Of a stretch of 64,000 nt of DNA, positions 38,317-46,603 are shown in pieces. Position numbers and translations under genes: made by a program. Where the stretch lies: assembly GCF_030406405.1 (NCBI RefSeq), contig NZ_JAUEPL010000004.1, forward strand, positions 124,001 to 188,000, read 5' to 3'. Below the pieces are notes generated by a model. It was not told where the DNA came from. It did no database searches and saw only the letters and a list, made by a program, of their open reading frames with translations. This stretch comes from Streptomyces ficellus (GTDB lineage: Bacteria > Actinomycetota > Actinomycetes > Streptomycetales > Streptomycetaceae). The first letter of the stretch is position 1; the number at the start of each line of letters is the position of its first letter.

Positions 38317-39315
38317 CTAGCCGTCGTGGAGGGCGTACAGGCCGGTGACGCGGGCGCCGCGGAGGCGTTTGGCCTGGATGGCCTTCATGCCGGCGTGCAC
38401 GGCGTTGGTGCCGTGGCGGTAGGCGTCCGCGATGGGCAGGTAGTACGCCAGGGTGAAGTAGGCGAAGGGTACGGGCCGGGCCGGGTCGGTGCCGACGGCG
38501 CGTAGCCAGGTCGTGCTGCCGTAGTGGTAGTAGAGGCAGAAGGCGGCCAGGCGGGAGCCGTCGTAAGCGGCGAGGACGCGCGCCTGTTCCCCCATGGCGT
38601 CGGCCTGGCGTTTGAGCAGGCCGGTCATGGCGTCGGTGTCGTCGGCGTGGCCGTGGGAGTTCTGGAGGGACGCGAGGAGGCGGCCGGCGTCCTGGTAGCA
38701 GTCGGCGAGCGCCTGGTGGCGGACGTCGAGTCCGGCGGCGTGGAAGGCGGCGCGTTCGTGGCGGATGGCGACGCGGCGCTTGGAGGGCAGGGAGGCCAGG
38801 TAGTCGTCGAAGCCGGTGCCGGGCAGCGGGATGGTGGCGTCGTCGTCGAGCCGGTACGGGGCCGTCCGGTAGAGGGGGGTGAGCTGCCGGGCGGCGGTCT
38901 CGGTCAGGTAGGGCCACCAGTGGGTGGTGCCGTGCCGGGCGGCGTGGGCGCGGATGGTGTCGCGGAGCAGCGCGAGGCAGGCCGTGCGCTGTTCGTCGCA
39001 GAGGCCGGGATCGGTCAGCGGGGCGTTGTGGTAGCCGCGGCGGGCGCCGGCGATGACCCGCGGCCGCCCGGCGCCGGGTGGGAGGTGGGCCGGCTCGTAG
39101 TACGCGTTGGGCTCGGTGTGTACGACGTAGAGCGGCGCGGCGGCGATGAGGGCGCCCGCGGCGTCGCGCACCAGCACGTAGGAGGCGCTCGCGGTGGGGT
39201 CCGTCTCCTCTCCGGCGAGCCAGCGGTGGGAGAGGTAAAGGCCCGCGTGCCGGGCGAGCCGGTCCCATGCCGCCGCCGGGACGGCGGCGATGCCGGTGGT
39301 GGTCTCGGCTTTCAA
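38317..39315 (-). CDS. Fem/GNAT-like acyltransferase (BioF2-like acetyltransferase domain)
   Basis: 332 residues from TTG 39315, whose TTGA overlaps the MFS stop; GGAAGG precedes it. Two GNAT-like halves are seen: RWLAGEETDPTASASYVLVRDAAGALIAAAPLY, and ASLPSKRRVAIRHERAAFHAAG followed by AAYDGSRLAAFCLYYHYGSTTWLRAVG. This resembles the PF13480-type (BioF2-like) acetyltransferases and the FemAB fold, which transfer acyl or aminoacyl groups. It ends the four-gene operon and may acylate the product of the two ATP-grasp enzymes. The 140-residue reading of the aminoacyl donor is inference. Confidence 0.75.
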   Translation of the reverse strand: MKAETTTGIAAVPAAAWDRLARHAGLYLSHRWLAGEETDPTASASYVLVRDAAGALIAAAPLYVVHTEPNAYYEPAHLPPGAGRPRVIAGARRGYHNAPLTDPGLCDEQRTACLALLRDTIRAHAARHGTTHWWPYLTETAARQLTPLYRTAPYRLDDDATIPLPGTGFDDYLASLPSKRRVAIRHERAAFHAAGLDVRHQALADCYQDAGRLLASLQNSHGHADDTDAMTGLLKRQADAMGEQARVLAAYDGSRLAAFCLYYHYGSTTWLRAVGTDPARPVPFAYFTLAYYLPIADAYRHGTNAVHAGMKAIQAKRLRGARVTGLYALHDG

Positions 39316-40715
39316 CGTGGTGTCCTTCCGCGTGGTGTCCTTCCGCGCGGCCGGCCCTGGTCCCGCCGGGACGGTTCAAGGGCCGGGACCGCGATCAGGG
39401 CCAAGAGGCAGGCGGCACCCTGGGCGGCCCAGGGCAGGAGGGCGCCGGCGTCGAGGAGGGTGGTGAACAGGACGGGGGCGGCGATGTTCCCCGTCGCCCA
39501 GGAGAGCTGGTAGAGGCTTTGCCGGCTGCCGCGCGCGGCGCTGGGGGTGAGGGTGACGGACAGTTCGTTCATGGCCGGGGAGTAGAAGATCTCGGCCAGG
39601 CTGAACAGCACGATGGCGACCAGCAGCGCGGGCCACGCGGTGGAGCCCAGTGCGGGCAGCGCCGGGGCGGCGAACGCCAGCATGGCGGCCGCCAGCAGGA
39701 CGTAGCCCAGCGTGATGGTGTGCCGGGGTTTCGAGGGTGCGGCGTGGGCCGTCAGGGGGCTGGTCAGGGTCGAGACCATCACGGTGTTCAGTACGAGCAG
39801 GACGCTCGCCGTCCAGGCCGGCAACCCCAGGGCCCGGGTGGCGTAGAGGGCGATGAGGACCGACAGCATGGACTGGGCCAGCACGAACGGGACGTTGCAG
39901 GCGACGAGGAGCAGGTAGCGGCGGGTGCTGTCGCTGTCGGCCTCGGTGGGCGGGGCGGTGTGAGGAGGCGTCTCCCCGGGGGCGCCCGGCGCGGCCGGCG
40001 AGGTGGACGCCGCCGGCGCGTTCGGGGCGTTCGGGGCCACGGGTTTGGCCGTGGCGTTCATGGCCTTCGTGGCGGCGGGCGACGGCGGTGGGCTGGTGGG
40101 CACACCGGCGAAGCAAACGGCGGCGATCAGGTACAGAGGGGCGGCGGCCGCGATGAGCCAGGTCAAAGCGCCGGTGCCGAACAGGGCGAGCGCGGCTGCG
40201 GCCAGTGCCGCTCCGGCGCCGATGCCGATGTTGCGCAGGCTGCCGGTGAAGGCGAACCAGGCGCGGGTCTCGGCGGCGGGGACGGTGTGCGTGATCAGCG
40301 TGCGCTGCGCCGTGTAGTACGCGTTGACGCCGGACTGGACGAGGAGGTAGGCGCAGGCCACCTGCCAGGGCCGGTGGGCGGCGAGGAAGGAGAGGAACCC
40401 GGCGGCGCCGACGACGTTGGCGACGACGGTCAGGCGCCGGGGGTCGCGCCGGTCCATGAAGCGGCCGGCGACGAAGACGACGGGGAGCGCGGCGAGTTGA
40501 CCGATGGTGACGGCGGCGCCGACGGCGGCCAGAGGCAGGTCCCTGATGGTGGTGAAGTACAGCAGGCCCAGGGGTAAGAGCATGCCGTTGCCGAGGGAGT
40601 CGATGAGGTTGCCGGTGATGAACCGCCCGTGCCCGCCGGTGGCCGGGAGGCCGAGCGCACGCCGCACCCGGCCGGGGCGGGCCATGGTGCCGGTGCCGGT
40701 GCCGGTGGCCGTCAC
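39312..40715 (-). CDS. MFS transporter (probable exporter)
   Basis: 467 residues from GTG 40715, whose GTGA overlaps the upstream stop; ATG 40685 is an alternative. Twelve TM segments, with FVAGRFMDRRDPRRL as the MFS loop 2-3 motif and a Pro/Ala-rich cytoplasmic loop between the halves (about residues 215-265). The first residues are a GTGTGT tract encoded by tandem GGCACC hexanucleotides. In this operon it probably exports the cluster product or protects the cell from it. Confidence 0.85.
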   Translation of the reverse strand: MTATGTGTGTMARPGRVRRALGLPATGGHGRFITGNLIDSLGNGMLLPLGLLYFTTIRDLPLAAVGAAVTIGQLAALPVVFVAGRFMDRRDPRRLTVVANVVGAAGFLSFLAAHRPWQVACAYLLVQSGVNAYYTAQRTLITHTVPAAETRAWFAFTGSLRNIGIGAGAALAAAALALFGTGALTWLIAAAAPLYLIAAVCFAGVPTSPPPSPAATKAMNATAKPVAPNAPNAPAASTSPAAPGAPGETPPHTAPPTEADSDSTRRYLLLVACNVPFVLAQSMLSVLIALYATRALGLPAWTASVLLVLNTVMVSTLTSPLTAHAAPSKPRHTITLGYVLLAAAMLAFAAPALPALGSTAWPALLVAIVLFSLAEIFYSPAMNELSVTLTPSAARGSRQSLYQLSWATGNIAAPVLFTTLLDAGALLPWAAQGAACLLALIAVPALEPSRRDQGRPRGRTPRGRTPR

Positions 40716-41968
40716 GGGGTGAGCAGGGCGCGGACCTTGTCCAGCACCTCCGGCCGGGGGAAGCCGCTCGCGGTGTGCACCGCCTCCAGGGCCTTCACGG
40801 TCTGCTCCTCGTCGCCCTCGGCGAGAGTGAGGACGACGATGTCGCCGTGGCTGACGCCGTCGATGACCAGCTCGTGCGCGGTGATGACGGCCAGCCGTTC
40901 CGTCAGCTCGGCGCGCGCGGGCGCGGGCAGCCGCTCCGGGGAGAGGAACTCGATGGCCCACCGTGTGCGGTGGGCCGTTCCGGAGGTGTACCGGCCGCGG
41001 GCCATGTCGGCGAGCGACCGGAAGGTGTTGGTGCCGGAGGCCGCACAGGACAGGGTGGTGGCTCCGCCGATGCGGGGGTTGATCTCCAGCACCACGTACC
41101 GGGAGCCGGTGTAGATCATGTCGACGTTGACCGACCCGTACACGCCGAGCCCCTCGCACAGGGCGGCCAGCTTCCGCGCGACGGGCGCGAACGCGGCGTC
41201 GGCCTCCGGCCGGGGCCCGCACCAGCGCAGGTCCGCGAAGGTGAACACCGGCTCGGTTCCGGCGGTGCCGGTCCAGCACAGCGGAAGCACCTGGTAGCCG
41301 CCGGGCTGTCCGACGATGTCGACCGAGCACAGGTCGCCGCTGACGCACTCCTCGATCACCGCCGACACCTCGGGCGGGTCGGCCAGGTAGGCGTCCAGCG
41401 CCGCCGGGTCGGGCAGGGCGCGGATGCCCATGCTGGTGGAGTCCCAGATGGGCTTGGACAGCAGCGGGTAGCCGATCTCCTCGGCGGATGCGCGCAGGGC
41501 GTCGGCGTACGCCGGCACCGGCAGGCCCCGGCCCGCGAGGAGGTCGGAGTCGGCCCGGACGCCCCGCGGGGTGTCCAGGCCGGCGCGGGCCAGCAGCTGT
41601 TTGGTCTCCCACTTGTCGGACAGGGCCCGGGTGGCGGCGAGCGGTGTCATGACGGTCGGGATGCCGCGGGCGTCGAGAAGCTGCTTCACGGTGGCGTCCC
41701 GCAGGGCGTTCTCGCACGGCAGCGAGATGGAGACGGCGGCGTCCGCACCCCAGTCGGCCACCAGCCGGGCGAGCTCCGCCGGAGTGACGGCGGGGTCCAC
41801 CCGGTGGCGTTCGCCGGGGAAGTCGTCGTCGCCCGCCTCACCGTGGGTGTGGAACAGGCGGGTCTCCACGCCGCTGCGTGCCAGGTCCCGGACGCACTGC
41901 TGGATGTAGGGATCGGCGCGCTGGATGTCGACGGACCGCAGGAACGCCAGTTTCCGCATGCTCTGCAC
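40712..41968 (-). CDS. ATP-grasp ligase 2
   Basis: 418 residues from GTG 41968 (ATG 41959 is equally possible). ATP-grasp fold: TPLAATRALSDKWETKQLLARAGLDTP (A-loop lead), YPLLSKPIWDSTSMGI (nucleotide-binding strand/loop), AVIEECVSGDLCSVDIVG (large loop) and VNVDMIYTGSRYVVLEINPRIGG (Mg-binding E and N). It is of the carbamoyl-phosphate-synthase/D-Ala-D-Ala-like type that joins a carboxylate to an amine. It lies 3 bases after ATP-grasp 1 and overlaps the MFS start by 4 bases. Confidence 0.85.
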   Translation of the reverse strand: MQSMRKLAFLRSVDIQRADPYIQQCVRDLARSGVETRLFHTHGEAGDDDFPGERHRVDPAVTPAELARLVADWGADAAVSISLPCENALRDATVKQLLDARGIPTVMTPLAATRALSDKWETKQLLARAGLDTPRGVRADSDLLAGRGLPVPAYADALRASAEEIGYPLLSKPIWDSTSMGIRALPDPAALDAYLADPPEVSAVIEECVSGDLCSVDIVGQPGGYQVLPLCWTGTAGTEPVFTFADLRWCGPRPEADAAFAPVARKLAALCEGLGVYGSVNVDMIYTGSRYVVLEINPRIGGATTLSCAASGTNTFRSLADMARGRYTSGTAHRTRWAIEFLSPERLPAPARAELTERLAVITAHELVIDGVSHGDIVVLTLAEGDEEQTVKALEAVHTASGFPRPEVLDKVRALLTP

Positions 41969-41971
41969 AGG

Positions 41972-43255
41972 TCAGTTCACTTTCACTCGTGTGCCGGCGA
42001 TCACCCGGTCGGCCAGGCGGCGGGCGTCTTCGATGGTGTGGGCACGGGCCACGACGTGGCCGATGCGACCGGAGCTGTCCGTCGGTTCGGGGACGCGTTC
42101 CCCCGGGCGGATGTAAGTCTCGCTGTGTGTGCCGGGGAGGTCGGGGATGGCCACCTGCTCCAGTAGCCCCGCACGTTCGGGGAGCAGGAAGCGGATGGCC
42201 GCCGCGGCGTCGCGCGTGGGCGTGGTGTCGGGCAGGCGTCCGGTCACGGCGCGCAGGTGGGCGACCGCCTCGCTGACGCCGGTCGCGGCTTCGACGATCT
42301 CGCAGATGTTGTCGCCGGGCAGGCGGGCGCCGGTCTCGATCACGACCGGCACCCCGGCACCGGGCGGGATCTTCACCTCGGTGTGCGCGATGCCGTTCCG
42401 TACGCCCACGGCCAGGGCGGCGCGGGCGGCCGTGTGCTGTACGGCGAGGGTCGTCTCCCGGGTCAGCCCGGCCGGGCAGGTGTGGCCGGTCTCCACCCGG
42501 TACCGTCCGGCCGTGGTGTCCTTGCGGACCACCGGCAGCGCGTAGGGCACGCCGTCGCAGACGACCGTCTCGGCCGAGTACTCCTCCCCGGCCACGTAAC
42601 TCTGCAGCAGCACGCGGGAGTCCAGCGGCAGGCCGTGCGGCCTGGCGGTGGTGTACCGCTGGGCGGCGGCCACCGCGGAGTCGAGCTGGTCGGGGCCGTG
42701 CACCACGCTGACCCCCCAGGATCCGCCCTGCTCGGCCGGCTTGACCACCAGGGGCCAGCCGAGCCCCGCCGAGGCGGCCACCCGGTGGGCGTGCCGGGCG
42801 TCGGTGACCACCGCCCCGCGCGGGGCCGGGACACCGGCGGAGCGGAAGGCCCCGGCCATCGCGATCTTGTTACGGGCCGCCGCGGCGAGGCGCGGATCGT
42901 TGCCCGGAAGGCCGAGGCGGTCGGCCAGCAGGGCCGCCAGCGGCGTCAGCAGCTCCCAGCACGCCGCGACGCCGGTGACCCGGTGTTCGCGGCAGAACAC
43001 CTCCATGTCGGTCAGCGCCCGGTCGGTGTCCGACAGGTCGGTGAAGCACACCCCGGCGAGCGACTCCCTCAGCCACGGTTCGTAGCCGTCGTGGATGGTC
43101 TTGTGCGTGGCCGCGTAGAGGCGCAGCCGCAGTCGCCCGGCGGCCTCGACGAGGAAGCGCCCGGCGTTCCCCATCGGTTCGATCACCATCACGCCGGTCC
43201 CGCCCGGCTCTTGGCTGATGTCCACCAGGTCAGTGGACCCGCCGGGAGACCGCAC
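41972..43255 (-). CDS. ATP-grasp ligase 1 (L-amino acid ligase-like)
   Basis: 427 residues from GTG 43255 with GAGG about 10 bases upstream; a later GTG (GVMVIEPMGNAG) is possible. ATP-grasp fold: NKIAMAGAFRSAGVPAPRG, WPLVVKPAEQGGSWGVSVVHG, LQSYVAGEEYSAETVV and THTEVKIPPGAGVPVVIETGARLPGDNI (Mg-binding). The IE-type N-terminus and GARLPGD resemble carnosine synthase/BacD-type amino-acid ligases. First gene of the minus-strand operon, divergent from the radical SAM gene across 187 bases. Confidence 0.85.
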   Translation of the reverse strand: MRSPGGSTDLVDISQEPGGTGVMVIEPMGNAGRFLVEAAGRLRLRLYAATHKTIHDGYEPWLRESLAGVCFTDLSDTDRALTDMEVFCREHRVTGVAACWELLTPLAALLADRLGLPGNDPRLAAAARNKIAMAGAFRSAGVPAPRGAVVTDARHAHRVAASAGLGWPLVVKPAEQGGSWGVSVVHGPDQLDSAVAAAQRYTTARPHGLPLDSRVLLQSYVAGEEYSAETVVCDGVPYALPVVRKDTTAGRYRVETGHTCPAGLTRETTLAVQHTAARAALAVGVRNGIAHTEVKIPPGAGVPVVIETGARLPGDNICEIVEAATGVSEAVAHLRAVTGRLPDTTPTRDAAAAIRFLLPERAGLLEQVAIPDLPGTHSETYIRPGERVPEPTDSSGRIGHVVARAHTIEDARRLADRVIAGTRVKVN

Positions 43256-43442
43256 CGTCTATCGGCCTCTTCTCTGAAAACAACTGTCCGTCGGGATGGG
43301 CGAGTTGGACGAAGGTACCGACCAGACGCCGTCCGGTGCAGGCGAGTTGGTGCACATGACCCATAGCTTCAACAAAATGTGGCGTGATCGAATCGCTGCG
43401 CACGGTCACTACGACGGCATGACCCGAATGGGGAGATCCATC
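43256..43442. promoter_or_regulatory. Divergent control region of the ATP-grasp/radical SAM cluster
   Basis: 187 bp between the two arms. It contains a direct repeat GGCGAGTTGG at 43299-43308 and 43341-43350, spaced 42 bp apart (about four helical turns), which could bind one regulator on one face of the DNA. No clear -10/-35 pair was assigned. Confidence 0.4.
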
Positions 43443-44882
43443 GTGAACAGCCTGCACGATCAGCTCGCCGCGTACATCCGACAGGGCGTCATCCCGCCTT
43501 ACCAGTACTCCTATCCGCCCCGCTCGACCTACCGCCCCCTCGAAGAGGGCGCCTGGGACGTCCACGACGTCTGGGCCAGGGACCTGGAGGCGTACCAGGT
43601 ACCGGAACTCAACCTCTACCTGCACGTTCCCTTCTGCCGCTACAAGTGCGGCTTCTGCAACCTCTACACGGTGATCTCCACCGACGAGGACCTCTACGAC
43701 GCCTACACCGACGCGCTCTGTACGCAGATCCGCGACCACGCCGAGATCATCCAGGCACGGCGGCTGCGCACCGTCTACATCGGGGGCGGCACGCCGGCGC
43801 TCCTGTCGACCCGGCACTTCGAGCAGATCTTCACCACTCTCACCGAGATCTACCCCAACTGGCGCTCCACGGTGGAAGAGGTCGCCGTGGAGGCCACGCC
43901 CGACTCCATCGTCGCCGATCCCGACGGCTTCAGCCGGCTGCTGGAGATGGGGCTGACCCGGGCCAACATCGGCATCCAGTCGCTCGTCCCGAAGGAGATC
44001 CGGGAGGCGGGCCGCGGTCAGGCCGGCGAGGACGTCATCCGCCAGGCCGTCTCCATCGTCCAGGAGCGCGGACTGCCGGACCTGTCCACCGACCTGATCA
44101 TGGGCTTCACGGGGCAGACCCCGGAGACCTGGCGGCACTCGGTGGACGAGCTCGCCAGGCTCGCCCCGACCACCATCTCCACCTACTTCCTCACCGTGCG
44201 GCCGGACGCCTGGTTCTCCAAGACCGGCTCCTACCAGTACATGTGGAAGCCGGAGCTGTACGACCGCTACGACTACGCGCGCGAGGTGTTCACCGAGCAC
44301 GGGTACGTGCAGGAGGGCTCCGTCCGCTACAAGAAGCCCGGGCGCGGCGGCTACGTGCAGAAGGTTCTCACCTTCCACGGCGTACCCCTGCTCGGGCTCG
44401 GCGTCGGAGCCCGCTCCTACACCTCCGTGCTGGACTACATGACCGGCAGCGTCAAGCCGTCCATGGCCGAGGTGGCCGATTACATCGCCCAGGCCAAGGA
44501 GCACCGGCTCCGTCCCACCACGGGCTTCGCCCTCACGCCGGAGGAGATCGTCCGCAAGCGGCTCGTGCTGGACTCCTTCGACCTCGACCTGTCGGAGCTG
44601 GACCGCTTCGGCCTGGACAAGATCGCCGACGAGGTCGGCGCGGTGCTGGACGCCGCGGAGTCCAACGGGCTCATCCACCGTGTCGGCCCGCGCCGGATCC
44701 AGCTCACCCCGAAGGGGTTCAAGTACCGCGACATCCTGTCGTGGATGTTCTACTCCGATCACGTCAAGAATCTCGACCGCGAGTACTACGAGGGTCTGCA
44801 CAACGCCAACATGCGGGCGAAGAAGAACATGGGGACCCCGGTGCGCATCACGGGGATCACCACCGCGGGGGAGAGCGCGTGA
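43443..44882 (+). CDS. HemN-like radical SAM enzyme
   Basis: 479 residues. I chose GTG 43443 because GGGGAG lies 7 bases upstream; earlier in-frame starts (43296, 43356) lack good sites. The CX3CX2C iron-sulfur motif is CRYKCGFC (Cys65, 69, 72), followed by YIGGGTPALLSTRH (SAM-binding GGGTP), VAVEATPDSI, IGIQSLVPKE and DLIMGFTGQTPETW. The C-terminal HemN-like domain includes GLGVGARSYTSVLDYM and a final winged-helix-like segment. HemN-like members include heme enzymes and class C radical SAM methyltransferases/cyclopropanases. Its place in a ligase cluster argues for tailoring, not heme synthesis. Confidence 0.9.
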   Translation: MNSLHDQLAAYIRQGVIPPYQYSYPPRSTYRPLEEGAWDVHDVWARDLEAYQVPELNLYLHVPFCRYKCGFCNLYTVISTDEDLYDAYTDALCTQIRDHAEIIQARRLRTVYIGGGTPALLSTRHFEQIFTTLTEIYPNWRSTVEEVAVEATPDSIVADPDGFSRLLEMGLTRANIGIQSLVPKEIREAGRGQAGEDVIRQAVSIVQERGLPDLSTDLIMGFTGQTPETWRHSVDELARLAPTTISTYFLTVRPDAWFSKTGSYQYMWKPELYDRYDYAREVFTEHGYVQEGSVRYKKPGRGGYVQKVLTFHGVPLLGLGVGARSYTSVLDYMTGSVKPSMAEVADYIAQAKEHRLRPTTGFALTPEEIVRKRLVLDSFDLDLSELDRFGLDKIADEVGAVLDAAESNGLIHRVGPRRIQLTPKGFKYRDILSWMFYSDHVKNLDREYYEGLHNANMRAKKNMGTPVRITGITTAGESA

Positions 44883-46036
44883 GCGATGTGTTCGTCGCCG
44901 CGGGCGGGGGCGGCGACCCCGTGGGCACCGCGATCACCGCGGCCGCCATATCCAGAGCCGCAGCCACAGCCGCAGCCGCAGCCGCAGCGACCCGCACCGG
45001 CACTCGCACCGGTACCGGCACCCGCACCGGCACCGGCACCGGCGAGTTACCCACGATCGTCACCTACGCCTGGGAACGCCTGGAGGTCGACCCCACCCCC
45101 GGCCCCCTGGGGGATGGCCACTTCACGGGCCTGTCGCAGGTCGGCGAGCGACCTGTCGTCACCTCGGCCACCCGGCCGGTGCCGCCGGCGGGTTCGACGC
45201 TGCCGCGCCTCGCCGGGGACCTGCCGGCCAGGCTGGTGCTGCTCGACCCGTACCAGGGGCTACGGGGCATGGCCGAGCAGATCCTGCGCCTCGCGCGAGA
45301 CGGACACGGGGTCGGGGACGGGGACGGGGAGGCGCACGTCCGGATCGTCGACATCGGCGGGGACGTCCTCGCCCACGGCGACGAGGAGACGCTGTGCAGC
45401 CCGCTGGTGGACGCGCTGACCCTGGCCGCGTGCAAACTCGCCGGCGTCGGCGCCACCGTGTACGTCGCCGGTCCGGGAACCGACGGGGAGATCCCCCAGG
45501 CGGTTCTCCTGGACCGGCTGGGGAGCCGCTACCTCACCCCGACCACCGGGGACGCCGCGACCGCCGCCACCGCGCTGTCCTGGCACCCGTCGGAGGCCTC
45601 CGCCCTGTTCACCGCCGCCATCGGCGGAGTGCGCGGGACCGTGCGGACCGTGGATCGCCTGATCCCGCTCACAGACGCCTCCGCACGCGTCTACCACCTG
45701 GACCTGGACGAGGCCATCCGTCACAACCTCGTCGCCGGACACCTGCTGGAGACCCTGCCGCCGACGCTGGACGAGGCCGCCGATCTGGCGGCGAAGCTCA
45801 CCGGCATCCACGAGATCGCTCGCGAACGCCACCGGGCACACGGACGGTCACCCGCCCGGGCGGGCCTGCTGCCGGCCAACCGGGACCAGGCACTGGAGCA
45901 GGTGCGGGCGACGGCGAACGGCGCCGACCACGTCACGTACCGCTTCGCGGCCCGCGCCCTGGGCCTGACATGGCAGCAGATCACCGCGCTGCGGGCGGTC
46001 ATGGGTGCCGACGACGCCGTCCTCACCCTGGCGTGA
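44879..46036 (+). CDS. DUF1152 family protein with low-complexity N-terminal insert
   Basis: 385 residues from GTG 44879, which overlaps the radical SAM stop by 4 bases (GTGA) behind GGGGGAGAG. DUF1152 features: FVAAGGGGDPVGTA at the N-terminus, YAWERLEVDPTPGPL, VRIVDIGGDVLAHGDE and LCSPLVDALTLAAC. After residue 18 comes an Ala run and a repeated RTGT/GTGT stretch (to about 56) encoded by hexanucleotide repeats, absent from what I recall of the family. The biochemical role of DUF1152 is not established. Coupling to the radical SAM gene suggests joint action. Confidence 0.8.
   Translation: MSDVFVAAGGGGDPVGTAITAAAISRAAATAAAAAAATRTGTRTGTGTRTGTGTGELPTIVTYAWERLEVDPTPGPLGDGHFTGLSQVGERPVVTSATRPVPPAGSTLPRLAGDLPARLVLLDPYQGLRGMAEQILRLARDGHGVGDGDGEAHVRIVDIGGDVLAHGDEETLCSPLVDALTLAACKLAGVGATVYVAGPGTDGEIPQAVLLDRLGSRYLTPTTGDAATAATALSWHPSEASALFTAAIGGVRGTVRTVDRLIPLTDASARVYHLDLDEAIRHNLVAGHLLETLPPTLDEAADLAAKLTGIHEIARERHRAHGRSPARAGLLPANRDQALEQVRATANGADHVTYRFAARALGLTWQQITALRAVMGADDAVLTLA
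44955..45047. repeat. Hexanucleotide microsatellites inside the DUF1152 gene
   Basis: A GCAGCC-type tract (about 44956-44989) runs into an ACCGGC/CGCACC tract (about 44990-45047). Their translation gives the Ala run and RTGT repeats. Being multiples of six, length changes would stay in frame. Confidence 0.85.
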
Positions 46037-46043
46037 ATCCCCG

Positions 46044-46077
46044 CGCCGCCCGCACGCACACCGCGCTGCGGGCGGCG
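46044..46077 (+). terminator. Terminator after the DUF1152 gene
   Basis: A perfect 11-bp stem (CGCCGCCCGCA at 46044-46054, TGCGGGCGGCG at 46067-46077) with a 12-base loop, 7 bases after the stop codon. Confidence 0.7.
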
Positions 46078-46119
46078 TCGTCCCGTGCCCCCGCCGACGC
46101 CGCACCGGGCCGGCCGGCC

Positions 46120-46391
46120 GCGCGCATCGCCTGACCCGTGCGGTGCAGGGCCCCCACTACCTGGCGGTAGAGGCGGAGCAGCCCCGTCTCGTCGGTCTCG
46201 TCCTACGAGATGCCCTTCTCCTCGCCAGAACTCCCCGGTCTCCTGGTAGTTCAGGCCGCCCAAGGCCGCATCGATGAAGGGACCGCCCCGGATGTTACGG
46301 GACGTTCGCACCTGGCGGCGCAGGAAGCCGGACATCATCCCCGGCGCATGATGAACCGCTCCATCACCCAGTCGTCACGGGCCACCATCAC
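46120..46391 (-). pseudogene. Decayed coding segment, minus strand
   Basis: Several pieces in different frames read like one protein (SGFLRRQVRTSRNIRGG, GGLNYQETGEFWRGE, then DETDETGLLRLYRQVVGALHR after an in-frame stop and shift). This suggests a broken gene between the cluster terminator and the small ORF at 46392. No family recognised. Confidence 0.3.
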
Positions 46392-46535
46392 TCACCCGTG
46401 CTCGCGGTCCGGCGTCCACGCCGGTGGCAAGGCCGCCGCCCCCTTCAACCGTTGCAGCGCCATGAGCGTCTTCTCGCGGCGCACGGTCTTGCGAGCAGCA
46501 GCCCACCACTCCAGGACACTGGCAGCGACAGCCAC
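46392..46535 (-). CDS. Possible 47-residue basic ORF
   Basis: From GTG 46535: VAVAASVLEWWAAARKTVRR, then EKTLMALQRLKGAAALPPAW and TPDREHG. Helical, basic, G/C-ending codons, but without a clear ribosome site. It may be an N-terminal or C-terminal piece of the same decayed gene as 46120-46391. Confidence 0.3.
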   Translation of the reverse strand: MAVAASVLEWWAAARKTVRREKTLMALQRLKGAAALPPAWTPDREHG

Positions 46536-46603
46536 GGCACATGTTCCTGAGAGCGGTCACCAGGCCGAACACGTCCGCACGCCAACGGGGTCGTTGGCTT
46601 CGG

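Noticed and set aside
43296..43442. Longer N-terminus for the radical SAM protein from ATG 43296
   Set aside because: The best ribosome site is before GTG 43443 and the extra residues show no domain; kept as an alternative only.
43646..44878. Second + strand frame within the radical SAM gene
   Set aside because: It is a compositional shadow; the real protein carries the CX3CX2C and GGGTP motifs in the other frame.
38317..46036. Graspetide (RiPP) cluster with a precursor peptide
   Set aside because: The ATP-grasp proteins look like amino-acid ligases, and no repeated-motif precursor ORF was found in the gaps.
46044..46077. Hairpin as a CRISPR-like or riboswitch element
   Set aside because: It is a single stem just after a stop codon; a terminator explains it fully and there are no spacers.
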